A stretch of 7,717 bases of DNA from Clostridiales bacterium. Its GTDB lineage: Bacteria; Bacillota; Clostridia; Tissierellales; Sedimentibacteraceae. Location of the stretch: positions 43,839-51,555 of the forward strand of contig DMJQ01000171.1 of the NCBI GenBank assembly GCA_003457065.1, written 5' to 3'. The notes under the pieces were generated by a model. That model worked only from the letters and a program-made list of their open reading frames with translations. It was not told the DNA's origin and did not search any database. The position numbers and the translations under genes were made by a program. Positions 1-6,143 of the stretch are shown piece by piece. Each line of letters starts with the position of its first letter. Within the stretch, counting starts at the first letter, position 1.

Positions 1-49
1 GATGGGAAAATATTGTTAAATAAAAATAATGAAATTTTACTTTATTATC

Positions 50-78
50 TTGCATATCGGCCGATAACTATTTATAAT
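50..78 (+). promoter_or_regulatory. Putative promoter with palindromic operator in the spacer (GNAT gene)
   Basis: A perfect -10 box TATAAT lies at 73-78 and a partial -35 (TTGCAT, 50-55) is 17 bp upstream. Between them sits the perfect 12-bp palindrome TATCGGCCGATA (55-66), whose GC-rich core stands out in very AT-rich DNA. The expected transcription start, near 85, leaves a leader of about 20 bases before the start codon. A palindrome in the spacer is a usual place for a repressor to bind, but no regulator can be named. Confidence 0.5.
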
Positions 79-106
79 ATAAAAAAATTATGCACGAGGT
101 TTATTG

Positions 107-652
107 ATGTTTGATTTAACTCAAAATATATCTATGGAAACAAAAAGGCTTATAATTAAAAATCCAAGCATGGATGATTTCCCGGAAGTGTTTAAAATGA
201 AATGCTGCAGAGAAGTTACGAAATTTACCGGCGGAGTGACAAAAGAATCCTATGAAAAAGAAATGAGCAATTACTTTAAAAGGATTAACACATTCGGAAC
301 CAAAAACAACTATGTTTTCTCGTTGATTGAGAAGAAATCAAATAAATATGTCGGATACTGTGGCTTTCGGTTCTGTAACATAATAAACAATATTGAAATT
401 ATTTACGGCTTTTCAAAATCGGCATGGCAAAAAGGCTATGGAAAAGAAGCCGCTCTTAAAATCCTTTTTTATGGCTTTAACGACCTGAAATATGAGGAAA
501 TTTATGCTGTGGTTAATCCTCTCAATACAGCATCCGAACGCATACTCACCCATATCGGCATGAAATACATCAAAAAAATTGACTTGCCCGATCACGGAAA
601 AGTAAGTCTTTATTTTGTGAAAAGGGAAGAATTTTTAAACACAGACTATTAA
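107..652 (+). CDS. GNAT family N-acetyltransferase (RimJ/RimL type)
   Basis: A predicted cytoplasmic acetyl-CoA-dependent N-acetyltransferase of the Acetyltransf_3 (RimJ/RimL) group, 181 residues, normal for the family. The start of the domain, METKRLIIK, is at residues 10-18. The acetyl-CoA pyrophosphate loop QKGYG is at 108-112, after a beta-4 strand (IEIIYGFS) and before a long helix. NPLNTAS (137-143) then leads to the usual 'N-x-x-S-x-R-x-L-x-x-x-G' end (HIGM at 149-152). I chose ATG 107 because GAGGT (96-100) lies 6 bases upstream; a TTG at 104 is in frame but too close. ATG 134 would also give a family-like start but has no clear ribosome site. The gene is monocistronic in view and faces the reductase gene across a terminator. 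The substrate (a ribosomal protein, amino acid or antibiotic) cannot be told. Confidence 0.85.
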   Translation: MFDLTQNISMETKRLIIKNPSMDDFPEVFKMKCCREVTKFTGGVTKESYEKEMSNYFKRINTFGTKNNYVFSLIEKKSNKYVGYCGFRFCNIINNIEIIYGFSKSAWQKGYGKEAALKILFYGFNDLKYEEIYAVVNPLNTASERILTHIGMKYIKKIDLPDHGKVSLYFVKREEFLNTDY

Positions 653-696
653 AAAAGCATGATTGACGAAAATTATATTTTCTTAATCATGCTTTT
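651..696. terminator. Bidirectional rho-independent terminator
   Basis: The arms AAAAGCATGATT (653-664) and AATCATGCTTTT (685-696) are perfectly complementary over 12 bp. The loop pairs further (GAAAAT 668-673 with ATTTTC 677-682), so almost the whole element folds into one hairpin with a bulged C at 667. Runs of A and T on the two sides give a U-tract in both directions. It lies between the convergent GNAT and flavoprotein genes and probably ends both transcripts. Confidence 0.8.
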
Positions 697-728
697 AATA
701 ATTCAAACTAAAATTTAATATTCAATAT

Positions 729-2489
729 TTATTTTGCTACGTTTTGTCCGGCAATTCTTCCGAATACTGTTATATCCGCAATTGCATCGCTTCCTAATCT
801 GTTAGTTCCGTGAATATCTCCTGTTACTTCACCTGCAGCGAACAATCCTTTGATCTCATTGCCATTTGCATCTATTACCTGAGCATCAGTGTTTATCTTA
901 ACTCCACCCATTGTATGATGAACAGCCGGTTTTGAAACCATAATGTAGTAAGGACCTTCTCCGAATGGTACCAGTTCTCCACGTTTGTGGAATTCTAAGT
1001 CTTCGCCGTCTTTTGCATACTGGTTGTAATTATCAACTGTTTTCTTAAGCTCGTCAGCGTCAATATCGAAGAATTTAGCAGCTTCTTCAATTGTGTCTGC
1101 TTTCACTATCTGTTTTCTTGCTAATAAACCATTGTATTCTGATTCGTGAGTAACTGCCACACCGCTGTCTTCCATTGCTGATTCATCCCAGAACATATAG
1201 GATACTCCTCCTGTTTGCTCTGTCACAGCGTTTGAAATAACGTCTCTTCTTTCCAACTCTTCAACAAATCTTTTACCTTCTTTGTTTACAAGAATTGAAC
1301 GGCCTTCCATACGAACATCTCCAACATAAAGCAGTGCTCCTGACTGTGTATCACAAGTAGGATATGTCTGTATATATTCCATGTCAACTAACTGTGCTCC
1401 TATGTTTTCAGCCATTGTTATTCCGTCGCCGGTACTTCCAACTGAATTCGTAGAAAGAATTTTTTCGTCCATTTTTGGATTATATTTAGTTCTCATGTCT
1501 ATATTAGCACCGAATCCACCAGTTGCTAAAACAACACCCTTGTTTGCATTGTAAGTTATTGTCTGATCGTCATATGTTGCTTTTACTCCCACCACTTTTC
1601 CGTCAGAGTCCTGTATCAGTTCTGTAGCTTTCGTATTTTTGTGGAGAGGTATATTTTTCTCGTTTAACTTAGCAGTAAGTTTTTTTGACATTTCATAGCC
1701 TGTGGCATTTATTGGAACAAGGCTTCTTTTAACTGAATGGCCTCCGAAAAACAACAGATAGGCTTCAAATTCCATTCCTATTTCATCTTTCAGCCATGTA
1801 GCACCTGCCAACGCATTGTCAGCCAAAACTCTTACCAGCTTCGGATCATTTTCATTATCTCCACCGGTTAGTATATCATTGTAGAAAAGATCATTGCTGT
1901 CTTCAATTCCTTCTTTGACTTGCAACCAGTTTCCAGGTGCAGCATATTCGCCTCCTGACAGAAGTGTGTTGCCTCCTTGCATAGGCATCTTTTCAAGAAC
2001 AATAACACTTGCTCCGTTATCTGCGGCTGTTATTGCAGCTGTCATTCCTGCACCGCCGGCACCTATTACAATAACGTCAGCTGTATATTCTGATTCTCTT
2101 TTTTCCTTTTCAACCTTTCCTGATGAAACAAGAACGCTGGGTTCTGCGCCTGTTTTTGAAAAAGCATCTTTAACAGCTGTTTTAAATCCTGCTGAAGTCA
2201 GCGTAGCGCCTGAAACACTGTCAACGTCAAGGCTGTTTGTTTCAATCATATCATTTGTTATGATATTCATGGCATCTGACAATCCTTCTGTTTCGTGCTC
2301 TTCTTTAACCGCAATATCGGAAATTTTATTGTTTTTTATTGTTAAATCAACTACAATATTCCCACCTTTTCCTACTCCGGTACCTTCATAGGTTCCGTCC
2401 AATTTCGCTTCTTGTGTTTGTGCCTGCCCGCATCCGGTTATTCCTAAAACCAACATCAGTACAAGCATCAATGATGCTATTCTCTTCAT
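729..2489 (-). CDS. urdA: Secreted FMN/FAD flavoprotein reductase, probable urocanate reductase (UrdA-like lipoprotein)
   Basis: Predicted to reduce an unsaturated carboxylate outside the membrane as an electron acceptor; urocanate to imidazole propionate is the best guess. A lipoprotein signal peptide ends in the lipobox ITGC, giving lipidated Cys20. An FMN_bind domain (about 30-112) carries SGAT (93-96), the type of site where ApbE attaches FMN. The FAD_binding_2 domain starts at the GAGGAG dinucleotide loop (143-148), with Glu166 for the FAD ribose. Aligned from memory with Fcc3 (His365, Arg402, His504, Arg544) the equivalents are Tyr376, Arg415, His524 and Arg564. Fcc3 fumarate-binding His365 is thus Tyr, and Asp391 lies 15 residues on, as in the Shewanella UrdA pair Tyr373/Asp388. 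The length of 586 is close to UrdA (about 580), and there is no heme domain. ATG 2489 follows GGAGGAG (2492-2498). The gene is divergent from a two-component system likely to control it. A reductase for another unsaturated or aromatic acid remains possible. Confidence 0.75.
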   Translation of the reverse strand: MKRIASLMLVLMLVLGITGCGQAQTQEAKLDGTYEGTGVGKGGNIVVDLTIKNNKISDIAVKEEHETEGLSDAMNIITNDMIETNSLDVDSVSGATLTSAGFKTAVKDAFSKTGAEPSVLVSSGKVEKEKRESEYTADVIVIGAGGAGMTAAITAADNGASVIVLEKMPMQGGNTLLSGGEYAAPGNWLQVKEGIEDSNDLFYNDILTGGDNENDPKLVRVLADNALAGATWLKDEIGMEFEAYLLFFGGHSVKRSLVPINATGYEMSKKLTAKLNEKNIPLHKNTKATELIQDSDGKVVGVKATYDDQTITYNANKGVVLATGGFGANIDMRTKYNPKMDEKILSTNSVGSTGDGITMAENIGAQLVDMEYIQTYPTCDTQSGALLYVGDVRMEGRSILVNKEGKRFVEELERRDVISNAVTEQTGGVSYMFWDESAMEDSGVAVTHESEYNGLLARKQIVKADTIEEAAKFFDIDADELKKTVDNYNQYAKDGEDLEFHKRGELVPFGEGPYYIMVSKPAVHHTMGGVKINTDAQVIDANGNEIKGLFAAGEVTGDIHGTNRLGSDAIADITVFGRIAGQNVAK

Positions 2490-2530
2490 GTCTCCTCCAA
2501 TTTAATTCAAAATATTGTTTTTCTTTTAAC

Positions 2531-2559
2531 ATTGTAGTATACTTTCAAAGTATTGTCTT
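2531..2559 (-). promoter_or_regulatory. Putative promoter of the flavoprotein reductase gene
   Basis: Read on the minus strand, AAGACA (2554-2559, four of six matches to TTGACA) and TACAAT (2531-2536, five of six matches to TATAAT) are 17 bp apart. Transcription would start near 2524, leaving a leader of about 34 bases that holds the GGAGGAG ribosome site. The non-consensus -35 fits a promoter that needs an activator. Confidence 0.5.
2539..2553. promoter_or_regulatory. Inverted repeat, candidate shared operator of the divergent promoters
   Basis: ATACTTT-C-AAAGTAT is a perfect 7-bp inverted repeat with one central base. It fills most of the spacer of the reductase promoter and overlaps the likely -35 region of the opposed kinase promoter, so one bound protein could affect both. 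AraC-type regulators more often use direct repeats, so the binder may be another protein. Confidence 0.45.
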
Positions 2560-2570
2560 TATATTATAAT
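2542..2570 (+). promoter_or_regulatory. Putative promoter of the two-component operon
   Basis: A perfect TATAAT is at 2565-2570. The -35 region 17 bp upstream (CTTTCA, 2542-2547) matches the consensus at only three positions and overlaps the inverted repeat. The start would be near 2577, about 35 bases before the kinase start codon. Confidence 0.4.
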
Positions 2571-2592
2571 GCCAAATTATTTAACTTTTATG

Positions 2593-2628
2593 AACTTGAA
2601 AGGAATAAAAATTGAAACTTCAAAGGAA
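2593..2628 (+). repeat. 13-bp direct repeat flanking the kinase start codon
   Basis: AACTTGAAAGGAA (2593-2605) and AACTTCAAAGGAA (2616-2628) are identical at 12 of 13 positions and start 23 bp apart, about two helical turns. The first copy contains the ribosome binding site and the second covers codons 2-6. The core ACTT(T)CAAAG also resembles half of the upstream inverted repeat. Spacing of this size is common for AraC-type sites, so autoregulation is possible; chance likeness in an A-rich start region is the alternative. Confidence 0.35.
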
Positions 2629-4318
2629 ATTAACAATAATATTTGCGGTATGTCTTACTTTGATATTCAGTATTGCCGCTTTGATTATAAGTATACGTAT
2701 TGATTCATATAACAAAAAACTTACAAAAAATTTAAGCACACAGCTTATAGAGTCGAAAGCTAATGAAGCAGGCGCGTGGCTTGCTCAGAGAATACGCGAG
2801 CTTCACACCATAAGCCGCACTCCCACAGTTGTTTCAATGGATGAAAAAGCGCTGAACTCATATGTGGAGCAGCTCAGCAAAGATATGGATGCCTACTACG
2901 GAAACAATTACGGAACATTTGGAATCAACCGCCTGGACGGATTGGAATACATAACAAGCGACCAGACCATAGACGTATCCGACCGTGATTATTTCAAAGA
3001 AATAATCACGACTGACAAAGAGTATGTAATAAGCAAACCGATCATATCAAAGACAGACCAAAGCCTGATTACTGTTGCCTGCTATCCTATATATAATGAA
3101 GCATCAAAAAAGATAGGATTCGTTGGCGCAGCAATTTCACTTAAGAAATTAACAGAGATAACTGACAATCTTTCATTTTATAACGGGAAATCCTTAATTG
3201 CAGATACAACCGGTGCAGTATACACCAATACTGATGAAAGCTTGACTGATTCTTTTATAAACAATATAATTGAACATATACCTGATGATTCTGACATCAA
3301 GCTCACAAGTCAGAACATTTCTGAAAACAATAATGACTATGTGGTGTTTTATGCTTCCATACCTAACAGCCCGGGATGGTATCTGTGCACTTCTGTGGAA
3401 AGGTCTCAATTATATAAGGATACAAAACTTTTAAACAATTCTCTCATAAGCATATGGATTCTGATCTTATTGGTCGCGATAGTTGTAAGCTACCTGGCAA
3501 GCAGGTTTGTTACCAAAAAAATCGATGTCCTCAGCATTGCCATGAAGGATGTTAAAAACGGAAATCTTGACACAAATATCACCCTGGAGGGAAATGATGA
3601 ATTATCGGTGCTGGCTGATGATTTTAACGCAATGGTTGTGGATATTAAAAAACTCATGGACGAGGTTTATCAGCACCAGAAAGAAAAACGCCAAAGAGAA
3701 CTTGCTGTTCTTCAGTCGCAAATTAACCCTCATTTTCTTTACAACACATTGGACACGCTGCAGTGGAAAGCTTTAGAATACGGCGCAGTTGAACTGTCTG
3801 AGCTCATTATGTCTCTTTCTTCCTTCTTCAGAATTTCATTAAGCAAGGGAAAGGAATTCATAAGTCTTGAAAAGGAATTTGAGCATGCAAAGAATTATCT
3901 GAAAATACAGCAGTTTCGCTACAGTGATATATTAAACTACAGCATTGAATGCAGCACTGATTTATATTCATACTACGTGCCGAAGCTTTTAATACAGCCT
4001 CTTGTTGAAAACGCAATTTATCACGGAATTAAACCGAAGCTTGATAAGGGAAGCATATCAATAAATGTTTATGAAGATCAGGATAGCATAATCATCAATG
4101 TAAAGGATGACGGTGTGGGCATTGAACAGAAAAAACTCGAAAAAATAAGAAATAATCTGAAAGAACATCTGACAAGCAATAATTACGGATTATACAATGT
4201 AAATCAGAGAATTTATCTGCATTTTGGTTCGAGTTACGGCTTAACGATAGTAAGCACCGAAAATAAGGGGACAACCGTATCTGTAAAGCTCCCTAAAATC
4301 AAGGAGGCAAATTTATAA
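2612..4318 (+). CDS. Sensor histidine kinase, YesM type with extracellular dCache domain
   Basis: Membrane sensor kinase, 568 residues, that should phosphorylate the regulator encoded next. TM1 (about 7-29) and TM2 (about 277-299) enclose an extracellular region of some 245 residues that reads as a double Cache domain: DRDYF at 124-128, then a KPI...TVACYPIY strand pattern (142-161). A HAMP domain (about 300-350) and a coiled linker lead to the His_kinase domain (PF06580), with the phospho-acceptor His374 in INPHFLYN. The ATPase has an N-box (VENAIYHG, Asn467), a G1 box (DDGVGI, 499-504) and a G2 box (GLYNV, 526-530). The start is TTG, supported by AGGA (2601-2604) 7 bases upstream. The pocket lacks the Y-x4-R-x-W pattern of amino-acid-sensing dCache domains. 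The R-x-Y-F is more like carboxylate-type Cache sensors, which I take only as a hint that the ligand is an organic acid. Confidence 0.9.
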   Translation: MKLQRKLTIIFAVCLTLIFSIAALIISIRIDSYNKKLTKNLSTQLIESKANEAGAWLAQRIRELHTISRTPTVVSMDEKALNSYVEQLSKDMDAYYGNNYGTFGINRLDGLEYITSDQTIDVSDRDYFKEIITTDKEYVISKPIISKTDQSLITVACYPIYNEASKKIGFVGAAISLKKLTEITDNLSFYNGKSLIADTTGAVYTNTDESLTDSFINNIIEHIPDDSDIKLTSQNISENNNDYVVFYASIPNSPGWYLCTSVERSQLYKDTKLLNNSLISIWILILLVAIVVSYLASRFVTKKIDVLSIAMKDVKNGNLDTNITLEGNDELSVLADDFNAMVVDIKKLMDEVYQHQKEKRQRELAVLQSQINPHFLYNTLDTLQWKALEYGAVELSELIMSLSSFFRISLSKGKEFISLEKEFEHAKNYLKIQQFRYSDILNYSIECSTDLYSYYVPKLLIQPLVENAIYHGIKPKLDKGSISINVYEDQDSIIINVKDDGVGIEQKKLEKIRNNLKEHLTSNNYGLYNVNQRIYLHFGSSYGLTIVSTENKGTTVSVKLPKIKEANL

Positions 4319-5064
4319 TGTACAATATTGTTATATGTGATGATGAAGCAACTATACGAAACGGACTTAAAAGTCTCATTGAGAAAAACGGCAGGAATCT
4401 CAGAGTTGCAGGAACAGCCTCCAATGGATTTGAAGCCTGCAAGGTAATCGGAGAAATAAAGCCTGAAGTAGTGCTTATGGACATAAATATGCCCGGATTA
4501 AACGGATTGGATGTCATACAAGAGATGTCACCATCATTGCCTTTCACAAAATTTATAATTATCTCCGGATATGATGAATTTCAGTATGCGCAAAAAGCCG
4601 TCCGCCTGAAAGCGTATGATTATCTGCTCAAACCTATTGACAAGAAAAACCTTTTTGTTGTAATAGAAAACGCATGCAATTCCTGTGTAAAAGAAAAAAA
4701 GGTTTTTGCTGATGATTTAATAACGAAAAAACCTACACTGGCAGATAAAGCCGTGAATTTCATATATGAAAATTACTGTGATTGTGGGCTCACGCTGGGC
4801 AGTATAGCGAAAAAGCTTCATGTGAGTGAATCTTATCTGACAAGAATTATAAAAAAGAAAACCAGTATGAGTTTTTCCGGACTTCTCACAAAAGTTCGGA
4901 TGGAAGCCGCAATCTCTTTGCTCATGTCCGACAATTCAATGACGAGCTTAGAAATATCCGAAAAAACCGGCTACAAAAGCCAGCATTATTTCTGCAAGGT
5001 TTTTAAAGCATACACAGGCCTGACCCCAACATGCTACAGAAAAAATCACCTTGGAAAAGAGTAA
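4318..5064 (+). CDS. Response regulator, YesN type (receiver plus AraC-family DNA-binding domain)
   Basis: Partner of the kinase gene: TAATG makes its ATG overlap the kinase stop by one base, with AAGGAGG at 4301-4307, so translation is coupled. The receiver (residues 1-120) has the acidic pair Asp8/Asp9, phospho-acceptor Asp55 in LMDINMPG, Ser83 in the family-typical SGYDEFQYA, and Lys105 in LLKP. The C-terminal 100 residues hold the two helix-turn-helix motifs of AraC/HTH_18 (LGSIAKKLHVSESYLTRII and ISEKTGYKSQHYFCKVFK). At 248 residues it is a compact form without the long linker of full YesN proteins. The divergent reductase gene is the nearest likely target. No convincing terminator follows in the 128 bp before the convergent LUD gene. 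Confidence 0.92.
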   Translation: MYNIVICDDEATIRNGLKSLIEKNGRNLRVAGTASNGFEACKVIGEIKPEVVLMDINMPGLNGLDVIQEMSPSLPFTKFIIISGYDEFQYAQKAVRLKAYDYLLKPIDKKNLFVVIENACNSCVKEKKVFADDLITKKPTLADKAVNFIYENYCDCGLTLGSIAKKLHVSESYLTRIIKKKTSMSFSGLLTKVRMEAAISLLMSDNSMTSLEISEKTGYKSQHYFCKVFKAYTGLTPTCYRKNHLGKE

Positions 5065-5192
5065 ATTATATGCAAACTTCAGACATGGAAAACCGCAAGA
5101 ATTATCCGCTGCCGGCACGCTGTTTATTTCTTTCCTGTCTTTTACCTAAATATCCAAAATTATTTATACGGCAATAATAATCTTAAATAACA

Positions 5193-5810
5193 TTAAAACC
5201 CACACATTTCATTAACTATGCACAATTTAATTCTGTTTTCTTCAGATTGACCTTCTATTATGGATAGAATATTACACACTCTTTCTTTTGATGCACAGTC
5301 GATACATTTATTCAATTCTACGCATGGAGGATTATATCCGGCCCGCTTTGCGTTTAACGGACATGCAATATTTTTAACCCTTTTGATACCTTCTTCCACT
5401 GTGTCCGTTATCTTATTTATTCCTACAACAATAATTACATTATCAGGTCCATATGAAATTGCCGCCACCCTGTTACCACTATGGTCAACATTAATAATCC
5501 GCCCATCAACTGTCACAGCATTAGAGCCGCTAATATACCATTCTGCCAACAGTGCTTTCTTCTTTAATATCTTAGACTCTTCCCTATTTTTCCCTATTTC
5601 CTTATCATAAACTATATTTCCTCGCCCTAACAAGGAATTTGTTATTCCCATTTTTTGAAGTGTAGCTGAATGACCGATTCCAATATTGCAATCCACAGGT
5701 ACAATATTTAATATGTATGACTTGACCTCTCCTAAAGTTTCAAACCAGTTGACTTCAATATTTCTATTTTTGAAATTTTCCTTTAATTTATAAAACTTCT
5801 CTTCATTCAT
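5193..5810 (-). CDS. LUD-domain protein (lactate utilization / LutC-like, DUF162)
   Basis: A 205-residue stand-alone LUD protein. The typical core is visible: GIGHSATLQKMGI (44-56), then ISGSNAVTVDG (93-103), NVDHSGNRVAA (107-117) and IIVVGINKI (126-134), followed by PLNAKRAG. The C-terminal segment holds four cysteines at 163, 169, 172 and 179 (C-x5-C-x2-C-x6-C). From memory this pattern is usual in the clostridial single-domain form and may bind a metal or iron-sulfur cluster. LutC in Bacillus belongs to the LutABC L-lactate oxidation complex, but no LutA or LutB partner is in view, so the role is open. ATG 5810 is preferred over the adjacent in-frame TTG 5813, because GAGG (5818-5821) is 7 bases from the ATG and only 4 from the TTG. 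It is transcribed alone and faces the regulator gene. Confidence 0.85.
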   Translation of the reverse strand: MNEEKFYKLKENFKNRNIEVNWFETLGEVKSYILNIVPVDCNIGIGHSATLQKMGITNSLLGRGNIVYDKEIGKNREESKILKKKALLAEWYISGSNAVTVDGRIINVDHSGNRVAAISYGPDNVIIVVGINKITDTVEEGIKRVKNIACPLNAKRAGYNPPCVELNKCIDCASKERVCNILSIIEGQSEENRIKLCIVNEMCGF

Positions 5811-5848
5811 CAAAATACCTCTATTTATTTTTATAACAATCTATTTAA

Positions 5849-5854
5849 ATTATA
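5849..5854 (-). promoter_or_regulatory. Putative -10 box upstream of the LUD gene
   Basis: On the minus strand TATAAT lies here, about 38 bases before the LUD start codon, which leaves a plausible leader. No good -35 is visible, and the surrounding DNA is so AT-rich that a chance match is quite possible. Confidence 0.3.
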
Positions 5855-5877
5855 TTAAATACTAATTTCCATAAGTC

Positions 5878-6024
5878 TTAAAAATTGTCAATAAAATTAT
5901 GTATGTGGTCTGACATCTCATTTTGAGATTCTTTAGTTTCCTGAGCGGACATTTGCGCGAGATACTTGCGGGCATTCATTTCGATTTGTATGGAATTAAG
6001 CGGTTCATCCTTTGCTGTTTTCAA
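5878..6024 (-). CDS. Possible small protein gene or gene remnant, 48 residues, unknown
   Basis: An open minus-strand frame runs from 6066 to the TAA at 5878-5880. Starting at TTG 6024, with AAAAGG three bases upstream (rather close), it gives a 48-residue, soluble, charged peptide. It is rich in Glu, Gln, Asn and Lys and looks helical: IQIEMNARKYLAQMSAQETK, then a tail ending in HNFIDNF. The local base composition and codon choice look coding (GCG, CGC and CTC codons in a region otherwise poor in G and C). The frame stays open 14 codons upstream of the TTG without an ATG, so this may be the 3' end of a broken gene. I recognise no family. Confidence 0.35.
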   Translation of the reverse strand: MKTAKDEPLNSIQIEMNARKYLAQMSAQETKESQNEMSDHIHNFIDNF

Positions 6025-6143
6025 ACACCTTTTAGATGTAAACAATATTTTGTCAAAAACAGTGTATTATATATTTCATAGCTTTTTTAGTCCTGAAGAA
6101 ATAGTAATCAAGATTATTCCAACTACGACAAATACTGCGTAAA

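Larger units (their letters stand above)
5811..6143. other. 333-bp gap between LUD and Nudix genes
   Basis: The half nearest LUD (to about 5877) is very AT-rich and carries only the likely LUD promoter. The middle (5878-6066) is richer in GC and holds an open minus-strand frame described separately. The part nearest the Nudix gene (6079-6150, minus) stays open for 24 codons and would encode a hydrophobic segment (YAVFVVVGIILITISSGLKK) without a start codon. I see no tRNA, riboswitch or strong terminator. The stretch may hold remains of a deleted gene. Confidence 0.4.

Noticed and set aside
13..19. TTGTTAA, half of a Rex-type redox operator
   Set aside because: The matching right half TTAACAA is missing, so it is just AT-rich sequence.
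1894..2391. Long plus-strand open frame (165 codons) inside the flavoprotein gene
   Set aside because: It is antisense to the FMN and FAD domains, rich in Ser and Pro as expected from a shadow frame, and has no family likeness or ribosome site.
2590..2704. ATG at 2590 as an alternative start near the kinase gene
   Set aside because: It is out of frame with the kinase, has no ribosome site and gives a short shadow peptide; TTG 2612 with AGGA fits the kinase.
5110..5117. TGCCGGCA palindrome in the spacer after the regulator gene, followed by T-rich DNA
   Set aside because: The arms are only 4 bp with no loop and do not extend, so it cannot form a terminator hairpin.
5070..5177. 35-codon plus-strand frame starting 5 bases after the regulator stop
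   Set aside because: There is only a weak AAGAG upstream, the peptide is Pro/Leu/Cys-rich with no recognisable pattern, and it lies in a normal convergent spacer; a chance frame is more likely.
5159..5178. ATTATT...AATAAT inverted repeat as a LUD terminator
   Set aside because: Six A/T pairs with a GC loop would be too unstable, and no U-tract of useful length follows.
5915..5929. ATCTCA-TTT-TGAGAT hairpin
   Set aside because: The stem is only 6 bp and weak, without a clean U-tract, and it lies inside the possible small coding frame; probably chance.
6051..6056. Perfect minus-strand TTGACA (-35 box) upstream of the possible small gene
   Set aside because: The position 17 bp downstream is AAAAGG, not a -10 box, and nothing suitable lies at 16 or 18 bp.
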